From Chryseolinea serpens (GTDB taxonomy: Bacteria > Bacteroidota > Bacteroidia > Cytophagales > Cyclobacteriaceae): 64,000 nucleotides of DNA. Below, piece by piece: positions 25,139 to 33,892 of the stretch (positions are counted from its first letter, which is position 1; each line of letters starts with the position of its first letter). A program made the translations under genes and the position numbers. The stretch is taken from contig NZ_FQWQ01000005.1 in the NCBI RefSeq assembly GCF_900129725.1, forward strand, positions 558,001 to 622,000. Reading direction: 5' to 3'. The notes under the pieces were generated by a model, which was not told the DNA's origin, made no database searches, and worked only from the letters and a program-made list of their open reading frames with translations.

Positions 25139-25957
25139 TCACAATTTGTGCACATGCCCACTGCCGGAGGAGTGGCTGTTCACGCGACTGGGATTTCCTT
25201 TATAGCCTACGCTGCCACTGCCGGAGATGCTGCTGTCCAGCTCGTCTTTCACATTGATCTCAACATCGCCCGAGCCGGAGATCCGCACTTCGCACTTGCT
25301 GGTTTCCAGGTTGGAGGCCAGCACTTTTCCAGAGCCGCTGATCGACGTTTTCACATTGCCGGCGCTGCCCGATGCTTCGATCTTGCCGGAGCCCGTCACA
25401 CCAAAGTCGGCCGTGCCGCTGACGTTGATGGCGAGGATCACTTTTCCGGAACCGCTCACGTCGCTGTTGAAGCTGCGGCATTTGCCTTTCAGGTTGATGT
25501 CGCCGCTGCCGCTCACGTCGCTTTCAATGTCGCCGGTGGCTTCGGCTTCCAGGCGCAGGTTGCCCGAGCCGCTCACATTCAGGTCGAGGTCGCCGGCCAT
25601 GATCTTGGTTTCGGCGATCACGTCGCCGGAGCCGGCTACGCTGATGCCTTCAATATCTTTTACGGTGATGTATACATTCACCTCGTCGCCTTCCTTCCAG
25701 CGCCAGAACTTCCATTCGCCTTCTTTGCCGATCACGAGTTTGTTGCCGTCCACGTCGGTTTCGATCTCTTCCAACACGTCTTTCCTGCCTTCGATCTCGA
25801 CCTTTTGCGGACTACCCTGGCGCAGGTAAAGCTTGCCGGGAACGCGGAAAGCGATCCGGGTGAAGGTGCCCACGTTGCGGGTTTCACGTGTCTGCGCTTG
25901 TGCCCACGAGGTCAGCATGACGAGTGCCAGCGCGATGAGGAATAGTTGTTTTTTCAT
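25139..25957 (-). CDS. DUF2807 (GIN domain) surface protein with SGSG repeats
   Basis: The 272-residue protein has a signal peptide (LIALALVMLTSWAQAQ). A head-GIN region follows with TRNVGTFTRIAFRVPGKLYLRQG, and then about eight repeats of the form [VI]xGSG[DKN][VIL] spaced every 18-20 residues. This is typical of the DUF2807 right-handed beta-helix, once labelled putative auto-transporter adhesin. It should be periplasmic or on the outer surface; the function is unknown. No C-terminal sorting domain is visible. A bidirectional terminator closes the gene. Confidence 0.88.
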   Translation of the reverse strand: MKKQLFLIALALVMLTSWAQAQTRETRNVGTFTRIAFRVPGKLYLRQGSPQKVEIEGRKDVLEEIETDVDGNKLVIGKEGEWKFWRWKEGDEVNVYITVKDIEGISVAGSGDVIAETKIMAGDLDLNVSGSGNLRLEAEATGDIESDVSGSGDINLKGKCRSFNSDVSGSGKVILAINVSGTADFGVTGSGKIEASGSAGNVKTSISGSGKVLASNLETSKCEVRISGSGDVEINVKDELDSSISGSGSVGYKGNPSRVNSHSSGSGHVHKL

Positions 25958-26073
25958 ATGTCTTAGATGTGGATGTCTTACGGTATAGACTGACCATCCC
26001 AGACCAAGGTTGCACGGGTTGGCCTGGAATTTTTAATTCTCTTTCTTTGACGCAAATTTCCGGTCTCGGTTAC

Positions 26074-26682
26074 ATGCCCGTCTTTTCATATCACACCCTC
26101 CAGGCCCCCACGCAGGGAAGCTATAAGGAAAAAGGAAGCAAATTCCTGGCTTTCGCCTACCCGGTGACGTCCGCCGCCGAGATCAAGGAAACACTGGACA
26201 GCCTCCGCAAAGAATATTTCGATGCCCGCCACCACTGCTATGCCTGGATGCTCGGTCCGGACCAAAAACATTTTCGCGCCGCCGACGATGGAGAACCCAA
26301 CCACTCCGCCGGCGATCCCATTCTCGGACAGATCCGCGCCAAAGGATTGACCGATGTGCTCATCGTGGTGGTGCGCTATTTCGGTGGCATAAAGCTTGGC
26401 GTGGGCGGACTGATCACGGCCTACAAAGCCGCCGCCGCCGATGCTCTGCAACACGGCACGATCATTCAAAAAGATGTGATGGAAACCGTGACGTTGCGGT
26501 ATGACTATTCAGCAACGCCCGAAGTGATGCGGCTGATCAAAGATCTCACGGTTCAAATGGGCGAACAGGAATTTGCCGAACAATGCCGGATGACCATCCA
26601 CTTCCCCTTAAAACAAAAAGAAAAATTCGAGGAGGCCCTGGCGCTGCTTCAGGCATTGGGCACGGCGGTGAGCGCGGTCTGA
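26074..26682 (+). CDS. YigZ/IMPACT-family protein
   Basis: The start at 26074 gives 202 residues (MPVFSYHTLQAP...), the usual family length; upstream in-frame codons read through non-conserved sequence. The N-terminal UPF0029 core is clear: GSYKEKGSKFLAFAYPV, HHCYAWMLG, DDGEPNHSAGDPILG and VVVRYFGGIKLGVGGLITAYKAA. The C-terminal half is the DUF1949 ferredoxin-like domain. Homologues are linked to translation control in eukaryotes (IMPACT) and are of unresolved role in bacteria. It is convergent with the GAF/Cache gene, with only four bases between the stops. Confidence 0.92.
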   Translation: MPVFSYHTLQAPTQGSYKEKGSKFLAFAYPVTSAAEIKETLDSLRKEYFDARHHCYAWMLGPDQKHFRAADDGEPNHSAGDPILGQIRAKGLTDVLIVVVRYFGGIKLGVGGLITAYKAAAADALQHGTIIQKDVMETVTLRYDYSATPEVMRLIKDLTVQMGEQEFAEQCRMTIHFPLKQKEKFEEALALLQALGTAVSAV

Positions 26683-26686
26683 AATT

Positions 26687-28939
26687 TTAGCCTTGCTTCC
26701 GGAGTTCATTGATGCGCTGCGAAGCCTCCGTTTCTTTCATGGAAGAAAGAATGGCCCACTGCACATCCGGGATCGACAACGGAGCATAGGCATTGAGTAA
26801 TTCTTCACCGGAAGAATTCTTTTCGATTCGCGTACCCGACTGCCCGCTCAGCGCAAGATCAATGGAATCCAGGTCGAGCTGCTCCACCAAAATGCTGGTG
26901 TTCATCCGGTCCACCTGGTGGAGGATCTTTTCGTCGTAGCCGCTGGCTTTGAGTGTGGCCAGGTAGTGTCGTTTGTTTTCAATGAGGTCGCGGGAGATGG
27001 AGCGAAGCTTGTGGTCGGGGCCCACCATGTAGGTCTCGCCGCTTTCACCAAGACCGTCTTCGCGCCAGTGATTGTCGCCGGTCAATATTTGGTTGATCTT
27101 GTTGATGGGCATCTGGAAAACGAGGATGCCTGTTTTTTTGTCGTTGTCATAGATCGGGCAGGCAATGAACGATGCCGGCGCGTGGTAGGATGGAGCGTAA
27201 GGCTCGAAGTCCACCAGCTTTACAAAATTTTTATCAGTGCTCTCGATCGCCGCTTTCACCACGCGTCCGAAGTTTGTGGTCTGGTAACGGCCGGTCAGCA
27301 GGCTGGTGCCAAAGTCCACTTCTTTAAAAACACTGTACACAATGTTGCCCGTGATGGGATCGATAAGAAAAATATCATAGTAGCCAAACTTCTCCAGGAA
27401 GCTGAGCATCACCGGGTGATAAAGGGCGTGCACCCGGCCATAGTCGCTGTTTTCGCGCGACGTGATCATGAGCGACTTTTGGCCAGTAGGGTGGGGGTTG
27501 GAGGAGATGAAAAGGTATTGGAGCACCGTGGCAATGCCGGCGGGAGGCAGATAGTTTTCCACCTTTTCCACATGCGATGTGTTGTCCAGCAAACGCGGCA
27601 TAAACTCACCGGTATAGTAGTGTTTCACGCTTTCCTTCATCTGCGCCGGATTTTCAGGGGGCAACGCATCGAACGCATGGGTAAAGGCGTTCATGGCGTC
27701 GATCACCATTTTGTTTTCCGAGAAGGTGATGATCTGGCTCCGGATGATGTCGAAATAATACTCCACGTTGCGCTTCTTGGTGGAGGTGATGGACTTGAGC
27801 TGGTCGAAACGGGATTGATGGTTCAGGCTGGTCAGTTGGCGGAACAGCTCGTGGTATTTGCGGCTGATCTCCTCCTGCGTGGCTTGCAACTCTTCCTGGT
27901 TTTGCCGCAGCTCCTCTTCCTGGGCGCGCATGTGCTCGGTCTGTTCCTGCGAATCCTGTAAAAGTTTGCGCGTATGTTCCGCCGTGCGAAAAGAGATGAT
28001 GTTGTGGGCAATGGTTTCACCGATCTTCTCCACGAAAGCAATCTCGTGTTTTTCAAATTCCTTGAACGAAGCCAGCTCCACGACGCCGACAACGTCTTCA
28101 TTCATTTTTAGCGGCGCGATCAAAACAAAACGCGGGTTGGCGTCGCCGAGACCGGAGGTGATGCGTATAAAATTGTCGGGCACATTCTTCAGGTAGGCGG
28201 TCCGCTTTTCCAGGAAGACTTGCCCGATCAGCCCTTCGCCCGGCGTGATGGTTTTGCTGAGATATTTCCGGCGGTCGAAGGCATAACAGGCCTGCATGTT
28301 CAGCAGGGTGTCGCCCGTGTCGGTGGTGTTGATGATGAAAATGGTGCCCTGGTTGGCGCGCAGCAACACGACCAGGTTGCGGAGAATGTCGTGACAGAGT
28401 TCGCTCAGGCTTTTGTCGGTGCGCATCACTTCCACAAAGCGGGCCAGCCCGTCGGTGGTCCAGTTGCGCTTCCGGTCTTCGTCTTTGACGGCGAGGAGGT
28501 TCTCTTTTATTTTTAGCAGGGAGTGACCGAGTTGATCATCGGCACTGGTAGGTTCATAGGTGGCTTGCAGGTTTCCGTCGCCGATGTGATTGGCAAAGGC
28601 CGTTTTGTGTTTTAGCCCTTCGCCGGTGTGGTGGATCGCTTGCGTGATCGCCATGAACTCGTCCTGACCATTTTGGTGGAACGGCTCATCCAGTTTTCCT
28701 GCCGCCAAAAGCTTTGATACTTCCTCTACTTTATCGAACCGCAGGATGAATGCCCTTAGAAAAAGGAAGGCAAACAATCCATACCCCAACGTCGCCACTA
28801 AAGCTCCAACCCAAACCGAGGCTGGGGGCGTGGGAAATATCGCGAGGGCAAGGACGAACAAAAGGAGGAATAGAACAGGAACGATGACCAGAAGAACGAG
28901 CTTAACCAAGAGCCTGCGCTTTGGAAGAATAAGAGCCAT
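26687..28939 (-). CDS. Large GAF plus Cache-like sensor protein without an output domain
   Basis: The 750-residue protein starts with two close membrane helices (about residues 9-33 and 40-62). A HAMP-like segment follows, then a GAF domain (about 165-320), a glutamine/glutamate-rich coiled coil (about 322-375), and a long C-terminal module with Cache/PDC-like blocks: YYDIFLIDPITGNIVYSV, ASFIACPIYDNDKKTGILVF and GESGETYMVGPDHKLRSISRD. Such modules usually sit outside the membrane between two helices; here no helix follows the N-terminal pair, so it is predicted to be cytoplasmic. No kinase, cyclase, GGDEF or methyl-accepting domain is present. It may signal through a partner protein. Confidence 0.82.
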   Translation of the reverse strand: MALILPKRRLLVKLVLLVIVPVLFLLLFVLALAIFPTPPASVWVGALVATLGYGLFAFLFLRAFILRFDKVEEVSKLLAAGKLDEPFHQNGQDEFMAITQAIHHTGEGLKHKTAFANHIGDGNLQATYEPTSADDQLGHSLLKIKENLLAVKDEDRKRNWTTDGLARFVEVMRTDKSLSELCHDILRNLVVLLRANQGTIFIINTTDTGDTLLNMQACYAFDRRKYLSKTITPGEGLIGQVFLEKRTAYLKNVPDNFIRITSGLGDANPRFVLIAPLKMNEDVVGVVELASFKEFEKHEIAFVEKIGETIAHNIISFRTAEHTRKLLQDSQEQTEHMRAQEEELRQNQEELQATQEEISRKYHELFRQLTSLNHQSRFDQLKSITSTKKRNVEYYFDIIRSQIITFSENKMVIDAMNAFTHAFDALPPENPAQMKESVKHYYTGEFMPRLLDNTSHVEKVENYLPPAGIATVLQYLFISSNPHPTGQKSLMITSRENSDYGRVHALYHPVMLSFLEKFGYYDIFLIDPITGNIVYSVFKEVDFGTSLLTGRYQTTNFGRVVKAAIESTDKNFVKLVDFEPYAPSYHAPASFIACPIYDNDKKTGILVFQMPINKINQILTGDNHWREDGLGESGETYMVGPDHKLRSISRDLIENKRHYLATLKASGYDEKILHQVDRMNTSILVEQLDLDSIDLALSGQSGTRIEKNSSGEELLNAYAPLSIPDVQWAILSSMKETEASQRINELRKQG

Positions 28940-29141
28940 GAGAGATACACAGATTTAGGGTGACGCATGAAAATACAAATTTTCTAAATCCAAAGCGTCA
29001 TGCCCCATTTGCATTTTACCGGTAACGTTTGTGGTAGAAAAGAATAAATTCAGGTCAAGCGCCCGTGTGTGCGTGTTCGTCTCTCAACCCGGCGGCCTAT
29101 CCGCAGGGTTGGGATGGACTTTACGTCGGCGTGTTTTCATC

Positions 29142-29465
29142 CTAAACCAGCGCCGGAGCCTTCAGGGCAAAGCAGGCGCCCTGGAGGTTTTCGCTCAGGC
29201 GGATCTGGCACGCCAGCCGGCTTTGCGCCGTGGCATTGGGTAGCGTATCCAGCATGTCGAGCTCGGCATCGCCCGGTGCCGGCAGCCGGTCGCCACCCGA
29301 CAGCACTTCGAGATGACACGTGGCACACAAGGCCATGCCCCCGCACGTGGCAGCGATGGGATAGTCGGAAGCTTTCAATACTTCCATCAGGCTTAGATTG
29401 ATGTCGCCCGGGAGTTCCAGGGTCTGCACCTGGCCGGTGTGGTCTTCGACGGAGAACGTTATCAT
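29142..29465 (-). CDS. 2Fe-2S ferredoxin (adrenodoxin type)
   Basis: The 107-residue protein has the four cluster cysteines in the C-x5-C-x2-C...C pattern: C41, C47, C50 and C86, in the context ATCGGMALCATCHLEVL and RLACQI. It is a small soluble electron carrier. The gene follows the ferredoxin-NADP reductase gene by 28 bases on the same strand, so reductase and carrier are likely coproduced. The electron acceptor beyond ferredoxin is not encoded nearby. Confidence 0.93.
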   Translation of the reverse strand: MITFSVEDHTGQVQTLELPGDINLSLMEVLKASDYPIAATCGGMALCATCHLEVLSGGDRLPAPGDAELDMLDTLPNATAQSRLACQIRLSENLQGACFALKAPALV

Positions 29466-29493
29466 GGTCTTGCCGCAGGTTTATTTCAAAGGA

Positions 29494-30498
29494 TCAAAAA
29501 GCATTCACGCCGTTGACGGTGGTGTATTTAAAGCTGAGCTTCTGACTGGGATACACAAACTCGAACGCGCGCTGTGCCATCAATGCCGCTTCGTGAAAGC
29601 CGCAAAGGATGAGCTTCAGTTTCCCGGGATACGTGTTGATGTCGCCAATGGCAAAGATGCCTTCCACGTTGGTGGAATAATCCACGGTGTTCACTTCAAT
29701 GGCGCTCTTGTCGAGGTTCAGTCCCCAGTCGGCAATGGGTCCCAGCTTAGGACTCAGGCCGAAGAGCGGGATGAGAAAATCGGTTTCAATTTCCTTCACG
29801 ACTTTCTGCTTGTCCACCACCGACACACTCTTCACCACGCCGTTGCCGTTCACCGCTTGCAGGTTGGCGCTGAGTAACAGATCGATCTTGCCTTCTTCAG
29901 CGAGCTTCATCACTTTCTCCGCAGAATCGGGAGCACCACGAAACGATTCGTTGCGATGGATCAGGGTGACACGCTCGGCGATCGCGGAGAGATAGATGGT
30001 CCAATCCAGGGCCGAGTCGCCGCCACCGGCAATCACAAGCCTGCGTTGGCGAAATGTTTCGGGGTCCTTCACCATATAGGTAACACCCCGGCCCTCAAAG
30101 CGCTCCAGGTTTTGCAACTCGGGCTTGCGCGGCTCGAAGCTCCCTAAACCCGCGGCGATCACCACCACTTTGCTTTTCACCTGCGTGCCGTCGACCGTCG
30201 TGACGATGAAGCTGCCGTCTTCCGAACGGGTCAGGCCATCCACGCGTTCGCCCAGGGTGAAGGTGGGTTTGAAGGGTGCGATCTGCTGACGGAGGTTGTC
30301 CACCAGGGTTTGGGCGTTCACTTCGGGAAACCCGGGGATGTCATAGATCGGTTTCTTTGGATAGATCTCCGAAAGCTGTCCACCGATCTGCGGCAACGCG
30401 TCGATCAGGTGACAACGCATTTTCAAAAGCCCGGCTTCGAAAACGGCAAACAGGCCCACCGGCCCGGCCCCGATAATGCAAATGTCTGTCTGGATCAT
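29494..30498 (-). CDS. Ferredoxin-NADP+ reductase, thioredoxin-reductase-like (FNR type 2)
   Basis: The 334-residue flavoprotein has an N-terminal FAD motif IIGAGPVGL (8-16), a central NAD(P)H motif IAGGGDSALDW and a late GIFAIGDINTYPGK. It lacks the CxxC pair of thioredoxin reductase, which with PQIGGQLSEIYPKKPIYDIPG marks it as the TrxB-like ferredoxin-NADP+ reductase. It should pass electrons between NADPH and the ferredoxin encoded downstream. A MarR regulator lies upstream on the same strand, and a related operator-like site precedes this gene. Confidence 0.92.
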   Translation of the reverse strand: MIQTDICIIGAGPVGLFAVFEAGLLKMRCHLIDALPQIGGQLSEIYPKKPIYDIPGFPEVNAQTLVDNLRQQIAPFKPTFTLGERVDGLTRSEDGSFIVTTVDGTQVKSKVVVIAAGLGSFEPRKPELQNLERFEGRGVTYMVKDPETFRQRRLVIAGGGDSALDWTIYLSAIAERVTLIHRNESFRGAPDSAEKVMKLAEEGKIDLLLSANLQAVNGNGVVKSVSVVDKQKVVKEIETDFLIPLFGLSPKLGPIADWGLNLDKSAIEVNTVDYSTNVEGIFAIGDINTYPGKLKLILCGFHEAALMAQRAFEFVYPSQKLSFKYTTVNGVNAF

Positions 30499-30533
30499 AG
30501 CGTTTTTATGTTGGTATGCGTGTAAATGTAGTG

Positions 30534-30547
30534 TAATAACTATTAGT
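30534..30547 (-). promoter_or_regulatory. Operator-like site before the FNR-ferredoxin pair
   Basis: On the minus strand ACTAATAGTTATTA is an imperfect palindrome (TAATA/TATTA arms) that shares the half site ACTAATA with the perfect palindrome in front of the marR-like gene. It lies about 40 bases before the FNR start. A weak promoter (GTTG, 21 bases, TACATTTA) overlaps it. Confidence 0.4.
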
Positions 30548-30591
30548 ATAACAACTATTTCTATACGAATAAGTTTCAGAAAAGGCCTTTT

Positions 30592-31023
30592 TTAGCCTAA
30601 ATTCTTATAGATCGTGTCCAGGATGCGCTTGAATTGGTTGAAGTCCCGCTCGGAGAGACCCTCCCAGGCCTTGAGGCGGATGGCCTTTATTTTCGGGCTC
30701 AGTTGCTCTACTTTTTTGGTGCCTTCCTTGGTCAGGCTCACCATGAAACTGCGCCGGTCCGTGGGATGCACGTTGCGCACGGTGAGGCCTTTGTCGCAAA
30801 GCAGATCGATGATGCGCGTGAGGGTGGGATTGTCTTTGAATAGGAACTCGGCCAGCTCGTTTTGCTTCATGCTGTCGTGTTCATACAGATGTTTCAACAC
30901 GATCCATTGATCCACGGTGACATTGAACCCCAGTTCGGTGAAGCGCTGCTGGGCATATTGCTTTACGCGCTTCGCCGTGCGGTCCAACAGGAAGGAATAC
31001 GAGCTGTACTGGTCGTCGTTCAT
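30592..31023 (-). CDS. MarR-family transcriptional regulator
   Basis: The 143-residue protein has a winged helix-turn-helix core: VTVDQWIVLKHLYEHDSMKQNELAEFLFKDNPTLTRIIDLLCDKGLTVRNVHPTDRRSFMVSLT is typical of MarR in order and spacing. The wing has the conserved DRR. It should act as a dimer on palindromic DNA and may sense oxidants or small aromatics. It is followed by FNR and ferredoxin on the same strand, and similar candidate operators precede both units, so self-control and control of the redox pair are likely. Confidence 0.92.
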   Translation of the reverse strand: MNDDQYSSYSFLLDRTAKRVKQYAQQRFTELGFNVTVDQWIVLKHLYEHDSMKQNELAEFLFKDNPTLTRIIDLLCDKGLTVRNVHPTDRRSFMVSLTKEGTKKVEQLSPKIKAIRLKAWEGLSERDFNQFKRILDTIYKNLG

Positions 31024-31026
31024 AAC

Positions 31027-31050
31027 ACTAATAATTAGTATACAAACTTA
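31027..31050 (-). promoter_or_regulatory. Promoter and operator of the marR-like gene
   Basis: TAAGTTTG on the minus strand (31043-31050) is an exact -7 box 20 bases before the ATG. Directly downstream, 31027-31039 is the perfect palindrome ACTAAT-A-ATTAGT, placed over the expected transcription start, where a bound MarR dimer would block initiation. No clear -33 box is seen. Confidence 0.6.
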
Positions 31051-31121
31051 TGGATAATTCCGAAAGCTTTTCGGCTTTTCGGAAAAACCAGGAGACCGTA
31101 ACAAAAATTGGAAAGGGCGGA

Positions 31122-33530
31122 CTATTCGTTTTTCAACGTGGTCGCGGGATTGACACGGGCCATTTTCAACGTCAGCGCGCTGAGGGTGCCCCACGCCAGG
31201 CCAACGAGGGCCAACCCGGCGCCGGCAAAGATGAATGGATTCACATCTACCCGGTAGGTAAAATTCTGCAACCATTCGTTCATCAGCCACCAGGCCACCG
31301 GCGTGGCCAACACGATGGCGAACAACACCAGCTTGGTAAAGTCCTTCAATAAAATGAATACCAGGTCGGCAAAGCTTGCGCCTAATACTTTGCGCACACT
31401 CACTTCCTTTGTACGGTTCTGGAAGGTAAGGGCGGCAATACCCAGCAGGCCCAGGCAAGCGATGAGAATGGCCACCACCGAAAATACGAGCAGCACATTG
31501 GCGATCTTTTGTTCTTCGGCATATTGTTCGTTGAGGGTGTCGGATAAGAACGAGAACTCGAACCCGAAACGATTGTCGAACTTTTTCCAGGTGGCGGTGA
31601 TATCCTTCAGCGTGGCGTCAAAATCAGTGGTGTTCAATTTTATCAGCACATAGTTGAAGCTGGCGTTGCGCACGGTGAAAATGAGGGGTTGCACGGCCTG
31701 GTGTAGCGATTGAAAATGAAAATCTTTTACGATGCCGAGGATGCTTCCTTTTTGCAGATCGCCATCGCGGTCCAATATGATTTCCTTCCCGACAGGCTGA
31801 TTTAGGTTGAGACTCCTGGCGGCGGTCTCGTTCAGCAGGAAGCCTTCGACGTCGGCGGGATTTTCGCGGAGGAAGTCGCGGCCGTCGGCGAGCGGAATGT
31901 CGAGCACTTTCAGCAGGTCATAGCTCACGTCAAATTCCGACATATCGACGTCGTGGTCCGGATCGGCAACCGTGTGCACGTTTTGCTGGTTGAACGAGCG
32001 GCCCGGAATATTGGAGGCTGCCGACACTTCCATGACGCCTTTCACTTTGCTGAGCTCCGTGTGCAACTCATCCTGGTGTCCGCGAAGGGCACCGCGATTT
32101 TTTATCGGGATGACGACGACGGCTTCTTTGTTGAAACCGAGCGAGCGGTGTTCCACGGCGTTCAACTGTTTATAGATGATGGTGCTCACGCAAATCAGGA
32201 TCATGGAGGCGCTAAACTGAAACACAGTGAATCCATTTCGCAACCTTGCGCCGCCAGGGCTTTGCAACAATTTGCCTTTCAAAACCGAAGCAGGCTTCAC
32301 TCCCGAAAGAAAGACCGAAGGATAGAATCCCGCCAGCAATCCGGCCATTAGCCCAAGCGTTAAAAGGGCCGCGACGGAGTATCCGGTAAGATGCATTTGC
32401 TGATGCGTGGCAAAACTGAACAACGGCGACATCAATTCGATGATCACCAGCGAAAGCACAGTAGCCACCAACGCCACCAACACAGATTCCCCTGTGAACT
32501 GAGTCATCAGCTGCCCGCGAAAAGCCCCCAGCGATTTGCGGATGCCAATTTCCTTGGCTCGTCCCGACGATTGTGCGGTGCTGAGGTTTACAAAATTTAT
32601 ACAGGCAATGACCAGGATCAGGATGGCCGCTGCGCTCATCATGTACACATACTCGATGTTGCCGTTGGGCTCGAGTTCCCACCGCAGGTTCGAACGCAAG
32701 TGAATGTCAGTGATAGGTTGCAGCCGGAACTTGTAATGGTTCTCTTCGAGATACCGGAAAGTTTCAGCCGACCAGTCCTCGTATTTTTTTACCCAGGGGA
32801 GGAGCTTGGCTTCAAGGGCTTTTGCGTCTGTTCCGGGTTTCAGGCGGACGTAGTTGTAGTGACCGAAATCCTTCCAGGTATAATACTCACTGTCCGGATC
32901 ACCCGCTTTTTCGCGAACATACGGCACCAGGATGTCAGCGTGGAAATGCGATAGTGCAGGCACATCTTTGAACACACCGATCACCGCGATGGTGTTACGC
33001 TCGTCATTTACCGAGAGCAATTTGCCCATCGGATCGTCGTTGCCGAAATATCTTTTGGCAGCCGATTCGGAGATCAGCACACCGTCTGTCCGTTTCAATG
33101 CTTTGTTAGGATCACCTTTGGTCAGTGAAAATGAAAATACTTTGAAGAACGTGCTGTCGACAGCCAGCACTTCGCGCTCCTCATACTGAATATCTTTTTC
33201 CGTGTTCCGGAAAGAGAACGTCCTCCGGGTTAGGCCGGGCCCCCAGAGCGGGGTTAGGCTGACCGCGCTCTCCACTTCCGGAAAGTCGCTCATCATGGCC
33301 TGCGCCATGGGGTGGGGAGTGCGTGTCTGTGGATCACCGCTTTCCCAAACGACGCGGTAAATATTTTCGGAACCGGTGTGGTACCGGTCATAGGCTAGTT
33401 CGGTGCGGAGGTATTGCAGGATCAAAAAGACGCAGGTGATGCCCAAAGTCAACCCCCCGATATTGATGAGGCTGTAGTTTTTATTCTTGAGCAGGCTCCG
33501 GAAGGAGGTGATGAAGTAATTTTTTAACAT
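31122..33530 (-). CDS. FtsX-like ABC transporter permease (MacB-type)
   Basis: The 802-residue protein starts MLKNYFITSFRSLLKNKNYSLINIGGLTLG and contains two MacB periplasmic core domains (about residues 45-270 and 450-640). Each is followed by an FtsX three-helix block; the first includes NFVNLSTAQSSGRAKEIGIRKSLGA and the second NRTKEVSVRKVLGASFADLV. This tandem form is common in Bacteroidota and typically pairs with a LolD-like ATPase for envelope or antimicrobial-peptide functions. No ATPase gene is adjacent; a matching type is at 13059-13778. Substrate unknown. Confidence 0.9.
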   Translation of the reverse strand: MLKNYFITSFRSLLKNKNYSLINIGGLTLGITCVFLILQYLRTELAYDRYHTGSENIYRVVWESGDPQTRTPHPMAQAMMSDFPEVESAVSLTPLWGPGLTRRTFSFRNTEKDIQYEEREVLAVDSTFFKVFSFSLTKGDPNKALKRTDGVLISESAAKRYFGNDDPMGKLLSVNDERNTIAVIGVFKDVPALSHFHADILVPYVREKAGDPDSEYYTWKDFGHYNYVRLKPGTDAKALEAKLLPWVKKYEDWSAETFRYLEENHYKFRLQPITDIHLRSNLRWELEPNGNIEYVYMMSAAAILILVIACINFVNLSTAQSSGRAKEIGIRKSLGAFRGQLMTQFTGESVLVALVATVLSLVIIELMSPLFSFATHQQMHLTGYSVAALLTLGLMAGLLAGFYPSVFLSGVKPASVLKGKLLQSPGGARLRNGFTVFQFSASMILICVSTIIYKQLNAVEHRSLGFNKEAVVVIPIKNRGALRGHQDELHTELSKVKGVMEVSAASNIPGRSFNQQNVHTVADPDHDVDMSEFDVSYDLLKVLDIPLADGRDFLRENPADVEGFLLNETAARSLNLNQPVGKEIILDRDGDLQKGSILGIVKDFHFQSLHQAVQPLIFTVRNASFNYVLIKLNTTDFDATLKDITATWKKFDNRFGFEFSFLSDTLNEQYAEEQKIANVLLVFSVVAILIACLGLLGIAALTFQNRTKEVSVRKVLGASFADLVFILLKDFTKLVLFAIVLATPVAWWLMNEWLQNFTYRVDVNPFIFAGAGLALVGLAWGTLSALTLKMARVNPATTLKNE

Positions 33531-33892
33531 GGCATTGGGTTAGCGGTTTGCGTTACCCAATTTACGTACCAACGCCCAAATCCCATCCCAATCCATAAAA
33601 TCCCGCATTTTTAGGTATCGACCGACCGGTTATGTGCAACGGCGTCCAATTCCGGACTATGGCTATTTCTTTGATTTTTTCTATTTTTGATGAGCCTATG
33701 AAAATCATGGTTTCTACATATCGCCCCGCAACTGCCGGAATAATGGTGGCCTAACGACAGGCACGTCGCATTTTTTTGTGATCGTCTTTTGCCTGTCGCC
33801 CGGATTCTAAACATCCCTTTTATTTCCATTTTCCATTGCCGGATCGCCTTTGCCTTTTTGGTTTAGGGTGGTCTGCTAAACTTTTTTATACC
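33531..33892. other. 362-base intergenic region between divergent genes
   Basis: It should hold the promoters of the FtsX-like permease (left) and rsgA (right). No full consensus promoter was found. An 8-base inverted repeat, CGACAGGC at 33755-33762 and GCCTGTCG at 33791-33798, encloses a T7 run. No coding frame looks genuine. Confidence 0.6.

Noticed and set aside
25103-25945. Plus-strand open frame of 280 codons with alanine/valine repeats
   Set aside because: Mirror image of the SGSG repeat gene (DUF2807); the periodicity comes from that gene.
26918-27961. Plus-strand open frame of 347 codons
   Set aside because: Antisense to the GAF/Cache gene, whose domains are recognisable.
29494-30498. 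Thioredoxin reductase
   Set aside because: The CxxC redox pair is absent and a ferredoxin gene follows; ferredoxin-NADP+ reductase type 2 fits better.
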